64,000 nucleotides of DNA from Pseudalkalibacillus hwajinpoensis (GCF_015234585.1 NZ_JADFCM010000008.1:372001-436000), one strand, 5' to 3'; positions 42,405-51,938 are shown, numbered from the stretch's first letter. The notes: generated by a model from the letters alone, not told the origin. Numbers and translations are program-made.

Positions 42405-42546
42405 GGAGCTAATAATATCTTGCGGAGGTGGATTCGTAAGGGTTATTTCAAGTAGGGATAGTCTCAGATTCTCTCTCTTACCTATGTATCTTATTTCGGT
42501 TAAACTTTTCATCGCATTACATGTGAAAAAATGATATATCAACATA

Positions 42547-42587
42547 AAAGACCCACAAAATGAAAGATGGTTTTGTGGATCTTTTTT
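42547..42587. terminator. Bidirectional terminator
   Basis: AAAAGACCCACAAAA against TTTTGTGGATCTTTT with one mismatch, T run on the plus side, between convergent genes. Confidence 0.85.
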
Positions 42588-42622
42588 CAATCTATGAAAA
42601 TGTGAAATGAATAAATTAGAAT

Positions 42623-43645
42623 TTAACTTACAACTTTCCGGACAGCCGTTAATGTAGCATCCATGTCTTTCTTCGTACTCCCATTATTCGTTACAAATCG
42701 AATCACGTTCGGACCAAACGCACCCGCTAAAACGCCGTGTTCTTTTAAAAGGTGGATAAAGTCTTCTGTCGCTTTCTTCGTATTCGTAATATCAATTAAG
42801 AGTATGTTTGTATCCACTTGATTGACAAGGTTAACCCCTTCAATATTCTGAAGACCATCAGCAAGATACTTCGCGTTCTCGTGATCCATCTCAAGATGCT
42901 TCACGTTTTCTTCGAGAGCAATAATGCCCGGTGCAGCGAGAACACCTGCTTGTCTTAAACCGCCGCCAAGGCGCTTACGCCATTTTCGAGCTTTCTCGAT
43001 AAATTCAGAAGTACCGGCAATCATGGAACCAACTGGTGCGCCGAGCCCTTTTGATAAGCAAAACTGAACAGAATCCGTATACTTCGCAAATTCTGTTACG
43101 GGAATTTGAGCTGCTACAGAAGCATTGAATAATCGTGCCCCATCTAAGTGAACAGGGATCTGATGTTTCCTTGATAGTTGATAGATTTGCTCCATATTCT
43201 CAAGGGGAACAATCGCGCCGCCTGCTTTGTTGTGGGTGTTTTCGATGCAGATGAGTCCTGTTTCCGGCTGATGAATATCGTCGCCTCGGATAGCCGCTTC
43301 AACATCGCCTGGATTCATCGCACCGCGGTTCCCATCGATCGTCTTAATTTGTACACCAGCAAAGGCGGATAGTGCTGCCGCTTCATATAGGAATAAGTGC
43401 GCCTGAGATTCCATGATCACTTCTTGACCAGGCTGACAGTGGACTAAGCCAGCAATTTGATTTCCTTGCGTGCCGCTCGTAACAAATAAAGCCGCTTCTT
43501 TTCCTAGCATTTCTGCAGCGATTTGTTCGAGTCGGTTAACCGTAGGATCCTCTCCATACACATCATCGCCTACTTCAGCTTCGTACATCGCTTTTCTCAT
43601 TTGTTCATTTGGTTTCGTTACCGTATCACTGCGCAAATCGATCAC
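42623..43645 (-). CDS. Low-specificity L-threonine aldolase family
   Basis: 340 residues of the PLP-dependent beta-eliminating aldolase family. The N-terminus [19 protein letters not shown] and [15 protein letters not shown] are family hallmarks; HLDGARLFN contains the PLP-binding Asp, and [10 protein letters not shown] the Schiff-base Lys. Splits L-threonine or L-allo-threonine into glycine and acetaldehyde in the cytosol. GTG start with GGGGAGGA upstream. Single gene, not grouped with glycine metabolism. Confidence 0.92.
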   Translation of the reverse strand: MIDLRSDTVTKPNEQMRKAMYEAEVGDDVYGEDPTVNRLEQIAAEMLGKEAALFVTSGTQGNQIAGLVHCQPGQEVIMESQAHLFLYEAAALSAFAGVQIKTIDGNRGAMNPGDVEAAIRGDDIHQPETGLICIENTHNKAGGAIVPLENMEQIYQLSRKHQIPVHLDGARLFNASVAAQIPVTEFAKYTDSVQFCLSKGLGAPVGSMIAGTSEFIEKARKWRKRLGGGLRQAGVLAAPGIIALEENVKHLEMDHENAKYLADGLQNIEGVNLVNQVDTNILLIDITNTKKATEDFIHLLKEHGVLAGAFGPNVIRFVTNNGSTKKDMDATLTAVRKVVS

Positions 43646-43754
43646 GATTCGTCCTCCCCGTCTTCAGTAAGTAATAGTCTACTAGTATCCATCAAAAGTA
43701 TACGGTTATTTCATAAGTGAATCAACTTCGTAACGGGGAGGCTTTATGATCCTG

Positions 43755-44936
43755 TTATCTCGACGCAAGGTGGCGATCGATGATTTCTAATGCTTCATTA
43801 GGTCCGCCACAGGCTTGAAAGCTCTCTTTGATCTTTCGGATGCCTAGCTGATAGTTCACGTTATGAACGACCTGATTCACTGCATGCTGTAGCGATTCGA
43901 TTGTTACGTTCGGTGGGAAAATAGGATATCCGGCCTGTAGTTCTGCGAGGCGTGCAGCGACCAAAGGCTGGTCCTTATCATGAGGGAGCACGACCATCGG
44001 AACTTCAAAGTAAATCGCTTCATTAGTGCTGTTCATTCCTCCGTGGGTAAGGAACACGTTCGTATGCTGCAACACATCTAGCTGAGGAACATATTTTCGA
44101 ATAATGAAGTGATCGGGAGCTTCTTTTAGTTTAGTGAAATCAGCACTTGATCCTGCTGAAATAACAACTTTCCCTGGAAAATCTGTAAAGGCGTCGATGC
44201 ACATATTAAAGAAGCTCTCAACATGATCGAGCACTGTGCCCATGGAAATAAAAAGAACCTGCTCGTTTTCAAGCTGGTCAATTGGGAAGTCAGTCGCGTC
44301 TTTTCGTTCCGGGAAGCTAGGACCAATAAAATGATACCCTTCACCAAATTCACTTAAATGAGGTTGGAAATACTCGCTTGAATAAACCATCGTTTGCTCA
44401 CCTTGATTTTGCATGAACTGCAACATGGTCTTAGGAGCGACGCCAAATTCTTGCTTCATCGTAGCTAATAAAGCTCTCCCTTTTTCATCAAGATCAAATG
44501 ACACCGAAGCATCTGGATGAAGAGGGAGGTTTTTCTTGTATTCTTCGGGTATTAAAAAGGATGCAGAAGAAGAGAAGCCTGGCACTTGTAAATAGTCTTT
44601 TACTATTTCTCCCGGTCCAAAAGCATCGTAATAAACAAAATCGATCGAAATTTCTTGCGCTAACTCTTTTGTAAGCGCAAGGATATCCAAAGATGTGTCC
44701 ATAAGGAAATGGGAAAAGTTATTGATACCTTCTGAACTAGCATGATTGATGTCTAAACCATCTAATCGATCCTTATGAAGAATCACATTGGCTCCGACGC
44801 CTTCTAGGCGATCTTTGAATTTTTCAGTTGAAATATAATAGACGCTGTCTCCCCGATCGGCAAAAGCTTGCGCGATGCCTAAGCTCGGGTTCACATGTCC
44901 TTCTGCTGGAATGTTAAGCATTAGAATGTTTGCCAT
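43755..44936 (-). CDS. GT1-family glycosyltransferase (MGT/YjiC-like)
   Basis: 393 residues, GT-B fold. Opens ILMLNIPAEGHVNPSLGIAQ with the acceptor-side motif, and the donor-binding PSPG-like segment HGGMNSTNEAIYFEVPMVVL then DKDQPLVAARLAE is complete. Bacillus relatives (YjiC, YojK) move glucose from UDP-glucose to small aromatic or macrolide acceptors, often as detoxification. ATG with AGAGGTG upstream. It lies downstream of the cupin gene on the same strand, but a terminator separates them. Confidence 0.9.
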   Translation of the reverse strand: MANILMLNIPAEGHVNPSLGIAQAFADRGDSVYYISTEKFKDRLEGVGANVILHKDRLDGLDINHASSEGINNFSHFLMDTSLDILALTKELAQEISIDFVYYDAFGPGEIVKDYLQVPGFSSSASFLIPEEYKKNLPLHPDASVSFDLDEKGRALLATMKQEFGVAPKTMLQFMQNQGEQTMVYSSEYFQPHLSEFGEGYHFIGPSFPERKDATDFPIDQLENEQVLFISMGTVLDHVESFFNMCIDAFTDFPGKVVISAGSSADFTKLKEAPDHFIIRKYVPQLDVLQHTNVFLTHGGMNSTNEAIYFEVPMVVLPHDKDQPLVAARLAELQAGYPIFPPNVTIESLQHAVNQVVHNVNYQLGIRKIKESFQACGGPNEALEIIDRHLASR

Positions 44937-45094
44937 AAGTCGTCACCTCTTAAGTCTTTTTATCGTTACATAATAAAGGATAATTGTTTTCCTGTAAGGA
45001 TGAAACCAAATTCCTTTGGTTGCTCTCTTCCATATTCGAACGAATTTAAAACGTCATTCCACCCATATCCTCCCAAAGTAATAGCATCAAAAAT

Positions 45095-45120
45095 AACCTT
45101 AGGTAATCCTACCTAAGGTT
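45095..45120 (-). terminator. Rho-independent terminator
   Basis: Perfect 11-bp stem AACCTTAGGTA/TACCTAAGGTT with a four-base loop; on the minus strand it is followed by ATTTTTG. Ends the cupin gene. Confidence 0.85.
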
Positions 45121-45155
45121 TCGTTAAGGGAACCCATTACAAAGGTCTGTCTCGT

Positions 45156-45748
45156 TTATCTTCGCCTGCGACGTTTGCGTGATAAAGGGGGCGGCGGTCC
45201 GATAACGACAGGACTTTTCCCTTCAATTGGATCTAGCGCTTTTTCCATTGTTTTCGGGTCTATGTGATACGCTTCTTCATAAACCTTCAGAGGGGTTTTC
45301 GTCAGCATGCTAGAGCCATTTTGCGTTTGGAAGCGGTCGTTGTTAAAAAATAGTAACAGCAAGGTCTCGTCCGAATCTGCCTTAATCCAGTGCCAGTAGC
45401 CCATTGGAATAAAGACCGTTTCGCCAGCTTTTCGTAGCTGATACGTTAATAATTGATCATTGTTCGGGTTGAGGATGCCGACGGTTGCGGATCCAGAAGC
45501 GAGGTATACCAACTCCCATGAGTTTGTATGCCAGTGCGGCTCGCGTACAGATCCTTTCGACATTCTTAATTCGGCAAGTGAGCCGCCAATCATCGCTGGC
45601 ATTTGCGCTGAGGTTAAGAGATAGATAAGGTTTTCCGGATCTTTTTTAACGCAACATTATCTTTTATATCATAAAAAAGGTTCGGATTTCCTTTTCGACC
45701 TACTAAGTTTCGGTTATCCGTAATATAGCCTGATACTGGAGTTGTCAT
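45156..45748 (-). pseudogene. Cupin-domain protein interrupted by a single-base frameshift
   Basis: The intact-looking 3' part (45156-45602) codes for a cupin: PHWHTNSWELVYLASGSATVG and GETVFIPMGYWHWIKA hold the two cupin motifs with His ligands. It ends in a Pro run and SRKRRRRR. The proper start lies upstream: ATG at 45748, with GAGGAGA, gives 36 residues to VALKK and then shifts frame and stops at 45614. A -1 shift at 45642-45647 joins the two into one product of about 197 residues running VALKK-DPENLIYLLTSAQMPAM. The shift site is A AAA AAG, a slippery heptamer. It may be a real mutation, an assembly error or programmed frameshifting. Relatives are oxalate-decarboxylase-like and often spore-associated. 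Confidence 0.75.
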
Positions 45749-45922
45749 ATATTCTCCTCATTTCTGTTTCAATTCTCTACTATTCTATGAAAAAGGATAA
45801 GCCCGGTGTAGGTGCCAGTCCACTGGCTATGAAATAGGGCGGAGAAGCGCCTATAAATGCACTCGACCAGGCACAACACGGCCCCTATTCGCAATAGATT
45901 AAAGCGAAGGGGGCAGATCGTT

Positions 45923-47014
45923 GTGAGCGATCACTATCTAGGTATTATCCTTCCCAAATCAACGTATGAGGCGATGCCTGAATTACAGGGTGGCACGCGC
46001 AGCATGTTTATGATTTGGGAGAAGTCAGCAAGAGAACTTGGCATGATCCCTTGTTATTTTCGATTCTTTGATCAAAAGCCAGGCGTCGCGACGGTGAAAG
46101 CCTATGTGTATGAACAGGAAACGTTTGTCGTGAAAGAAGTTCCAGCGCCGAAAGTCATTTATACACGCGTGCTCGATTACTTGCCAGCTTACCGTTCGCA
46201 TATCAAATCTTTAATGAAGGAGGGCCGCGTCGTTTACAATGTGCCGAATTATGATGTGGAGAAGCATAAAGTTCACGAAGTCCTGATCAAGCATGACAAT
46301 CTTCGAGACCACTTGCCTGAGACGGAGCTCTTTACGATCAACAACTTAAATAAAATGGCTGCACGCTACAAGCAATTCATTCTCAAGAAAAGCTATGGCG
46401 AATTCGGCATTGGCGCGATGAAAGTCGAGCGGATTAAGAAAGGATGGCTCCTCTCTTATAAAACAAAGGAAGGCGAGCTCAAACAAGTTGATTTCAAAAA
46501 GACGCTGCCTGCGGTACTCGTTAACCGACTCCGTACGCACACGTACATGATTCAGGAGATGATTCCGCTAGCTGATTTTAACGGTCATCCGTTTGATTTG
46601 CGCGTCGCTGTTCAAAAGAATCGAAATGGAGACTGGCAGGTGTCGGGCGTCATGTGCAAGGTGGCGAATGGGGGAGACTTTCTAACGAATGGAGCACAAG
46701 GGGGAACGACGTACACGTTTGAAGCTGTGGCGCCTCATTCCCATCCAAGAATTTCGTACGAAACGCTCCTACAAAGCATTGAACAGCTAGGACTTCAAAC
46801 CGCCCGCGTACTCGATCACCATTTTCCGAAGCTAGCCGATCTTGGATTCGATATTGGCATCACAAAAGCGGGTAAGCCTTATTTTATTGAATGTAACTTT
46901 ATCTCAGACTATGTGAGCGGATTGTTTGAGGATGGAGAGCTTCTTCATGATAAGTGGGAAGCGGTCTTCAGAACGCCGATTGAGTATGGGAGATATTTGA
47001 TGGATCGGATTTGA
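45923..47014 (+). CDS. YheC/YheD-family ATP-grasp protein (spore coat-associated)
   Basis: About 364 residues from the GTG at 45923, whose AAGGGGG site is well placed; the frame can be extended to an ATG at 45857 with an Arg-rich 22-residue addition but poorer spacing (12 bases). Core motifs: FILKKSYGEFGIGAMKV (ATP-binding Lys loop), MIQEMIPLADFNGHPFDLRVAV and FDIGITKAGKPYFIECNF, with the metal-binding acidic residues. YheC and YheD are found in Bacillus spore coats; the reaction is not known but ATP-grasp enzymes form amide bonds. A second family member lies at 50578-51915. Confidence 0.85.
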   Translation: MSDHYLGIILPKSTYEAMPELQGGTRSMFMIWEKSARELGMIPCYFRFFDQKPGVATVKAYVYEQETFVVKEVPAPKVIYTRVLDYLPAYRSHIKSLMKEGRVVYNVPNYDVEKHKVHEVLIKHDNLRDHLPETELFTINNLNKMAARYKQFILKKSYGEFGIGAMKVERIKKGWLLSYKTKEGELKQVDFKKTLPAVLVNRLRTHTYMIQEMIPLADFNGHPFDLRVAVQKNRNGDWQVSGVMCKVANGGDFLTNGAQGGTTYTFEAVAPHSHPRISYETLLQSIEQLGLQTARVLDHHFPKLADLGFDIGITKAGKPYFIECNFISDYVSGLFEDGELLHDKWEAVFRTPIEYGRYLMDRI

Positions 47015-47075
47015 GTCGCGCAGTAATCATAACGGGTCCTGTTATCTATCACGAATAATGAATATGTACTAGAAC

Positions 47076-47112
47076 AGAGGGAGGAATTGTACATCGATTC
47101 TTCCCTCTTTGT
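47076..47112 (+). terminator. Rho-independent terminator
   Basis: AGAGGGAGGAAT against ATTCTTCCCTCT (one G-U pair) with a nine-base loop and TTTGTTTG. Ends the YheC/D-like gene. Confidence 0.85.
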
Positions 47113-47284
47113 TTGTAGAAGTGGAGTTTAACGAAAACGGAATGTTGAAATTAATAGGAGTGAGACGGTGTAATAAGTAAAAAAAGAACTGAAATCATAT
47201 GCCTAGTTTGCTCGTTATGAATAGTTCGATTAAGAGGACATACGATATCTCTAAGACAACTTCTTTGCGAAGGTGGGATTTAAA

Positions 47285-47683
47285 ATGAAAAAAACAATGA
47301 TAGTTCTGCTTCTACTAGGGAGTGTTTTTTCCGTTTTCTATTTCTTTGCTATAGAGAATAATAATGATATGCCGGTGGGTGCCAGGAGCACTCCATCAAC
47401 GGATCTTGAACTAATGGATGTCACAAAGAAAATAAAGGAAACTAATTTTACTAGTAAGGTTGTAAATGAGTTAGAGAATCAAGGTTACCAAGCAGAGGGA
47501 AAAATACATTACTCAATATACGACGCAAAGAAAAAAGATCTTATAATTGTCATTTCAAATAGTGAATATAAAGGGGAAAAGACGGAACAAGAAATAAACG
47601 CAATCATTGATAAGCTTTCAAAATCAAGTGAGCTAGGTTCATTTCATGTCATCTTTCAAAAAGAAGAAAAAGCTGTAGATTAA
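47285..47683 (+). CDS. Membrane-anchored or secreted protein, 132 aa, unknown
   Basis: ATG at 47285 with GAAGGTGG upstream; a GTG four codons earlier overlaps that site. N-terminal hydrophobic segment (TMIVLLLLGSVFSVFYFFAI), then a domain of about 105 residues with an alternating strand/helix pattern (KIHYSIYDAKKKDLIIVISN; EQEINAIIDKLSKSS; GSFHVIFQKEEK). It resembles small Bacillus exported domains of the DUF4030 kind, but I am not sure of that. Terminator follows. Confidence 0.5.
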   Translation: MKKTMIVLLLLGSVFSVFYFFAIENNNDMPVGARSTPSTDLELMDVTKKIKETNFTSKVVNELENQGYQAEGKIHYSIYDAKKKDLIIVISNSEYKGEKTEQEINAIIDKLSKSSELGSFHVIFQKEEKAVD

Positions 47684-47728
47684 CCTTTCAAGCATAGCCG
47701 ATTCAGCCCCATTTTATGAAAGAGACGA

Positions 47729-47762
47729 GGAGCTTATCTGTCATAAGATAGGCTCCTTTTAT
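47729..47762 (+). terminator. Rho-independent terminator
   Basis: AGGAGCTTATCT against AGATAGGCTCCT with TTTTAT after it. Confidence 0.8.
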
Positions 47763-48049
47763 AATGAAAGAAGGAAGTAGGTTATTGATGCCAATTTAAA
47801 CTAATTGGTATCAATAACTTGAACAAGGTAATTAAAGAGGAGTAACATGTTATTTGCTGATAATGATTAAATGGGAAATACAATGGTACAATCACTAGGA
47901 GTTACGAATAGATTCATAGATCCAGAAACTTTATAAACCGTTAGAGACGAAAATATTGTCGTTAAGAGTGAAGTGAGAGATCAGGTGTAAAAGAATACGC
48001 CGTTTAAATTCAAAAATAGAAGATTTATAACGAAAGAAGGAGAGTCAAA
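47763..48049 (+). other. Intergenic region with a 16-bp inverted repeat and a decayed ORF
   Basis: GTTATTGATGCCAATT (47781-47796) pairs with AATTGGTATCAATAAC (47803-47818) with one G-U and no T run. Just after it a strong AAAGAGGAG precedes ATG at 47847, which opens only MLFADND before a stop. The same frame reads on with two further stops (NTMVQSLGVTNRFIDPETL; TVRDENIVVKSEVRDQV), so it may be the remnant of a small gene. Confidence 0.4.
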
Positions 48050-48922
48050 ATGCTAACGAACCCAAAAGCTATTTTCTTAGATATGGATGGTACGATCTTG
48101 AATCACTATAACAAGGTGAGTGAATATACGAAGCAAGTGATTGATGAGTTACGAGAGAAAGGCATATACGTTTTTATCGCAACAGGCAGAGCTGCGGATG
48201 AAATTAATGAGCTTGTCCCTGAAGGATTTCAAGTAGATGGCATCATTTCTTCAAATGGGATGGCAGGGTATGTTGAAGGTAAGGCCATATTTGAACATTC
48301 ACTTCAGCTGGACTTAGTTGAAAAGATTATTGAAAAAGCGCGTGAGCAGAAAGTTTATTATGAGCTCTTTCCATACGGAGGAGATCGCATTGCTTTAGAA
48401 CAAGATCGTCACTATATGGAAGCAGAAATTAAAGATCCGCAGCCAGAAGGTGTCGGACTGAATGAATGGCTTTCACGTCAAGAAGCGATCAAAGAAGCGA
48501 TCAATTGGAAAGCTCAAATTGAAGGAAATAAGTTTTCCAAATTCTATTTCTTCGCTCGAACGAAAGAACATATCAATCAATGGAAAGATGAGCTAGAAAA
48601 TATCAAGCAGGACATCGATTTTACAACGTCGATCTCTTCAGAGCATAATGTCGAAGTAATGGTAGCCAATGTGAACAAAGCTACTGGCATTAAAGAAATG
48701 CTCCAGCATTTTGATTTGTCAGGTGTAGAGACGCTTGCCATAGGCGATAGTAACAACGACTTACCGATGTTCCAGTTTGCAGATTATGCTGTAGCTATGA
48801 AAAATGCATCCGACCAAATTAAAGAAGTCGTCGACGATGTGACGGAATTTACGTGTGATGATGACGGTGTTTATCATTATTTGAAGTCGATTGTCGTGCG
48901 AGATTCTATTAAAAATACATGA
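48050..48922 (+). CDS. HAD-superfamily hydrolase, Cof-type (sugar phosphatase-like)
   Basis: 290 residues. Motif I FLDMDGTILNH with nucleophile Asp, motif II ATGRAADE, motif III Lys in MVANVNKATGIKEML, and motif IV IGDSNNDLPMFQFADYAVAMKNA. The IIB-type cap lies between motifs II and III. These enzymes dephosphorylate sugar phosphates or related metabolites, with broad specificity. Cytosolic, Mg-dependent. ATG with AAGGAG upstream. Single gene; terminator shared with the convergent MurF-like gene. Confidence 0.9.
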   Translation: MLTNPKAIFLDMDGTILNHYNKVSEYTKQVIDELREKGIYVFIATGRAADEINELVPEGFQVDGIISSNGMAGYVEGKAIFEHSLQLDLVEKIIEKAREQKVYYELFPYGGDRIALEQDRHYMEAEIKDPQPEGVGLNEWLSRQEAIKEAINWKAQIEGNKFSKFYFFARTKEHINQWKDELENIKQDIDFTTSISSEHNVEVMVANVNKATGIKEMLQHFDLSGVETLAIGDSNNDLPMFQFADYAVAMKNASDQIKEVVDDVTEFTCDDDGVYHYLKSIVVRDSIKNT

Positions 48923-48935
48923 TCATTTGTAAAAC

Positions 48936-48978
48936 AAGCCACATCTCCATCTAAAAAAATGGAGATGTGGCTTATTAT
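48936..48978. terminator. Bidirectional terminator
   Basis: Perfect 15-bp stem AAGCCACATCTCCAT/ATGGAGATGTGGCTT between convergent genes. Confidence 0.9.
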
Positions 48979-48990
48979 TATGAGGAATTG

Positions 48991-50385
48991 TTAGTTTCTT
49001 TTCGATTTCACTACAAGTGATTGTAGCGTATCGCTAAACGATCTTCGCATCGATGTTTTTAAAAGAATCGACGTTTGAGGGGAGGCGAACTGATCTAAGA
49101 GCGTGAGCAGCTGCGATTGCGTTGTCACGTTATGAATGGCTGATGGATTCATGCCTAACTTAGCGGCTTCGCTACAAATCGGATAGGCGTTTTTCCCGAC
49201 GGCGATTAGCACATCCACGTCTTTCTTCGCAACAAGCGCACCGACTTTGCGATGCTCCTGCTCGGCGTAGTGACCGAGCTCTTCCATTTCACCGAGGACG
49301 GCAACTGTTTTTCTTCCCTGAGCGGTTTCAATGAGAACTTCCAATGCCGCTTCGATAGAAGTTGGATTTGTATTCCACGTGTCATCAATAAGCAGGCTGC
49401 CCTTTCTTCCTTCATGAAATTGCAGATGACTTTTGACGTGGTGAAAGGACTTCAAGCGACGGATGGCGTCTGGAATCTTCACGCCAACGAGGGAGGAAGC
49501 GGCGATCGCTGCGAGCGCATTGAAGACGTTATGCGTGCCGTATCCTGGTACAAAACAAGAAAATTCACCTTCACGACAAACAAGGATAAAATCCATGCCG
49601 TTCTTCTGAAGATTGAACCGAATGCTGCGTGCTCGGAAATGAGCTGACGAATCCTGTCCATAGTAAAGAACCTTACCGGTAAATTCGCTTAGATCAAGGT
49701 TTCGGATCGTTTCGTCGTCTCCGTTTAATAGAATCGTTCCATTCTTTCCAACGGCTTTTAACATCTTCGCTTTTTCCGCGATATACGCATCCTGACTTAG
49801 AAATCCCTCGATGTGATCCGTACCAATGGCTGTGATAATACCGATCTGTGGCCGGAAATAATGGGCGGAATAAAGAAGCTGATTAGACCCAGAAACGCCC
49901 ATCTCAAACACAGCACTGTCTGTTGCATCATCAATTTCTAGTAAATAATCGAGGTTTCTCGCCAGTCCATTATGACTTAACTTCGTACTAACAACGCGAT
50001 CTCTTTCCTTCAAAATCCACGTGATCATTTCCTTCGTCGTTGTTTTACCGCAGGTGCCTGTCACTCCAATGACAGGCAGCTGAAATAAGCCTCTGTAAAA
50101 CGAAATAAAGCGATAATACGCTTTTCTAACGTCTTCTACATAAATGACCGTTACGTCTTCTTTCACATTCTTAAGAGCTTTCGGGTTAGAGGTGACAACC
50201 ATGATATTTTTCGCTTTATCTGGTAAAGGCATGGACGACTTTCGTTTAAGCATAAAAACTAACGACTGATCTGTAATAAGGTGCTCTCCATATTTCGCGG
50301 CGTTTTTCACTGTTTTTGCGGTGCTTCCAGATAGAACCGTTCCTTCTAGAACAGGAAGGAGCCGTGGCAGTGGAAGATGCTTCAT
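48991..50385 (-). CDS. MurF-like Mur ligase
   Basis: About 464 residues. Has the Mur ligase P-loop GVTGTCGKTTTKEM near residue 110, HIEGF, NGDD, the GTHNVFNALAA motif and the C-terminal VLGEMEELG. The MurF signature IDDxYNxNPxSM appears as IDDTWNTNPTSIEAAL, with Trp for Tyr. True MurF adds D-Ala-D-Ala to UDP-MurNAc-tripeptide, but this copy sits apart from dcw/ddl genes and is divergently paired with an ATP-grasp gene, so it may be a specialised paralog acting on another peptide. ATG at 50385 has only a weak site; GTG at 50394 is the alternative. Confidence 0.82.
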   Translation of the reverse strand: MKHLPLPRLLPVLEGTVLSGSTAKTVKNAAKYGEHLITDQSLVFMLKRKSSMPLPDKAKNIMVVTSNPKALKNVKEDVTVIYVEDVRKAYYRFISFYRGLFQLPVIGVTGTCGKTTTKEMITWILKERDRVVSTKLSHNGLARNLDYLLEIDDATDSAVFEMGVSGSNQLLYSAHYFRPQIGIITAIGTDHIEGFLSQDAYIAEKAKMLKAVGKNGTILLNGDDETIRNLDLSEFTGKVLYYGQDSSAHFRARSIRFNLQKNGMDFILVCREGEFSCFVPGYGTHNVFNALAAIAASSLVGVKIPDAIRRLKSFHHVKSHLQFHEGRKGSLLIDDTWNTNPTSIEAALEVLIETAQGRKTVAVLGEMEELGHYAEQEHRKVGALVAKKDVDVLIAVGKNAYPICSEAAKLGMNPSAIHNVTTQSQLLTLLDQFASPQTSILLKTSMRRSFSDTLQSLVVKSKRN

Positions 50386-50577
50386 ATTAACCACACTTTC
50401 GCTTTAGACTTACTCCTATCTTATTCCAGACAAGGGGGAGGTGTACGGGCATATCTCTCCTGTCATTCTACCAATCTTTTAGAAGCACATTCCTATTTAC
50501 TTCCAAATGCATATACTACCTTCGTAGTCAGTCGGAAGAGAATGATATGTTTTAGACAATGGAGCGGAGGGAGTAGG

Positions 50578-51915
50578 ATGTTAGGCGTCAAACCGTACCT
50601 TCAGAAAAATGATCGGTTGATTGTATCGAAGAAATCTCACATTAGTCGCGAGGTACAATCGGAAAAGACTTATCGTATTCAATTTGGCATCAAATACTGG
50701 AACGTCACTGTATATCATTCAGATTATGCGAAAGAAGATGAACTCCATCTCTCAACGAACGTAATCGAAGAGCTCGACCTCCCATTATCGTGTCATTATG
50801 ATGTTATCGTGCAAGGAGACACGATCATTATCGGTCCATTTATTGGGATTCTTTGCGAATTAACAAACAGAAAGCTAGTCGAACTAGTATCCACATACAA
50901 AAGCTTCGTCAAAGGCTACCGCGCGATCGGCGGCGCTGTGGTGGTTTTCTCTATCGAAGGGATTCAGAAAGAAAAGCGAATGATCAACGGCTTCCTTTAT
51001 CACCCAGTGAAAAAAGCCTGGGAAGTTATAAAGCTCCCTTATCCTGCCGTCGTGATGTCTATTGCCGAGCCAAGCTTAACGTCCTCCTGGGAGAAGTTTC
51101 ACGAGTGCATGACCGATTTTGAACTTCGTTTAGGAGGAAGAGTGTTTAACTATCCTCATTTCTCTAAATGGGAGATGTATCAAATGCTGCAACCTGAATT
51201 TGGTGAATATTTGCCAGAAACTGTGCTGTACGAGGGTGTGCAGAGCGTCCACGACATGCTGCGTAGACATGACAGCGTCTATATCAAGCCATTAAACGGC
51301 CGATTAGGGAAAAGTATATTGAATGTGAAGAAGGAGAAACATCACATTATCGTGAAATACGATGAGAACCGAAGAAGACGCGAAGAACGTTTCGAGAGTA
51401 AAGAGGAGAGCGATGTCTTTTTCCGGAAGCATCTTGAGACAAATAGCTTTCTTATTCAGCAAACGATCCCACTCAAAACATATGAACAAAGGGTTATCGA
51501 CTTTCGCGTGATGACTTCAAAGAATCATAAAGGAATGTGGGAAACGATCGGGATTTATTCCCGCTATGGTGCCAAAGGGCAAATCGTTAGCAACATCACA
51601 GCCGGTGGTCATACCGAAATAGCGAGGGCAACGTTAAAAACCGTCTGGAAGCTACAGGACAAAGAAATTCAAAGGGTAGAAGAAGAAATGAAACGCGTCG
51701 TGTTAAACTCGATTCAGAAAATCGAAGAACAGGGCTACCATCTCGCCAACATCGGCGTTGATATCGGATTAGACGAAAACTGTCAGATCTCAATCATTGA
51801 AATCAATCATCAAAATCCCGATCCGTATATTGCGATGATGGCGAAGGATCGACTGGCGTTCTATACGAGTCGGTATCAGAATATGAGATATGCACGGTAT
51901 TTGGGTGGGTTTTAG
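50578..51915 (+). CDS. YheC/YheD-family ATP-grasp protein (second copy)
   Basis: 445 residues from ATG at 50578, with CGGAGGGAG just upstream. The frame extends 67 residues further, but that part overlaps the start of the divergent MurF-like gene and has no ribosome site. N-terminal YheC/D beta domain (to about 190), then ATP-grasp: SVYIKPLNGRLGKSILNVKK, then SFLIQQTIPLKTYEQRVIDF and IGVDIGLDENCQISIIEINHQNPDP with the metal-binding Glu/Asn. Spore coat-associated in Bacillus. The divergent Mur ligase next door recalls cyanophycin synthetase, in which the two domain types are fused. Confidence 0.85.
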   Translation: MLGVKPYLQKNDRLIVSKKSHISREVQSEKTYRIQFGIKYWNVTVYHSDYAKEDELHLSTNVIEELDLPLSCHYDVIVQGDTIIIGPFIGILCELTNRKLVELVSTYKSFVKGYRAIGGAVVVFSIEGIQKEKRMINGFLYHPVKKAWEVIKLPYPAVVMSIAEPSLTSSWEKFHECMTDFELRLGGRVFNYPHFSKWEMYQMLQPEFGEYLPETVLYEGVQSVHDMLRRHDSVYIKPLNGRLGKSILNVKKEKHHIIVKYDENRRRREERFESKEESDVFFRKHLETNSFLIQQTIPLKTYEQRVIDFRVMTSKNHKGMWETIGIYSRYGAKGQIVSNITAGGHTEIARATLKTVWKLQDKEIQRVEEEMKRVVLNSIQKIEEQGYHLANIGVDIGLDENCQISIIEINHQNPDPYIAMMAKDRLAFYTSRYQNMRYARYLGGF

Positions 51916-51938
51916 GTGGGGGATTTATTTATGTAAAG

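Noticed and set aside
50377..50577. N-terminal extension of the second YheC/D gene
   Set aside because: It overlaps the start of the divergent MurF-like gene, and the ATG at 50578 has a strong ribosome site.
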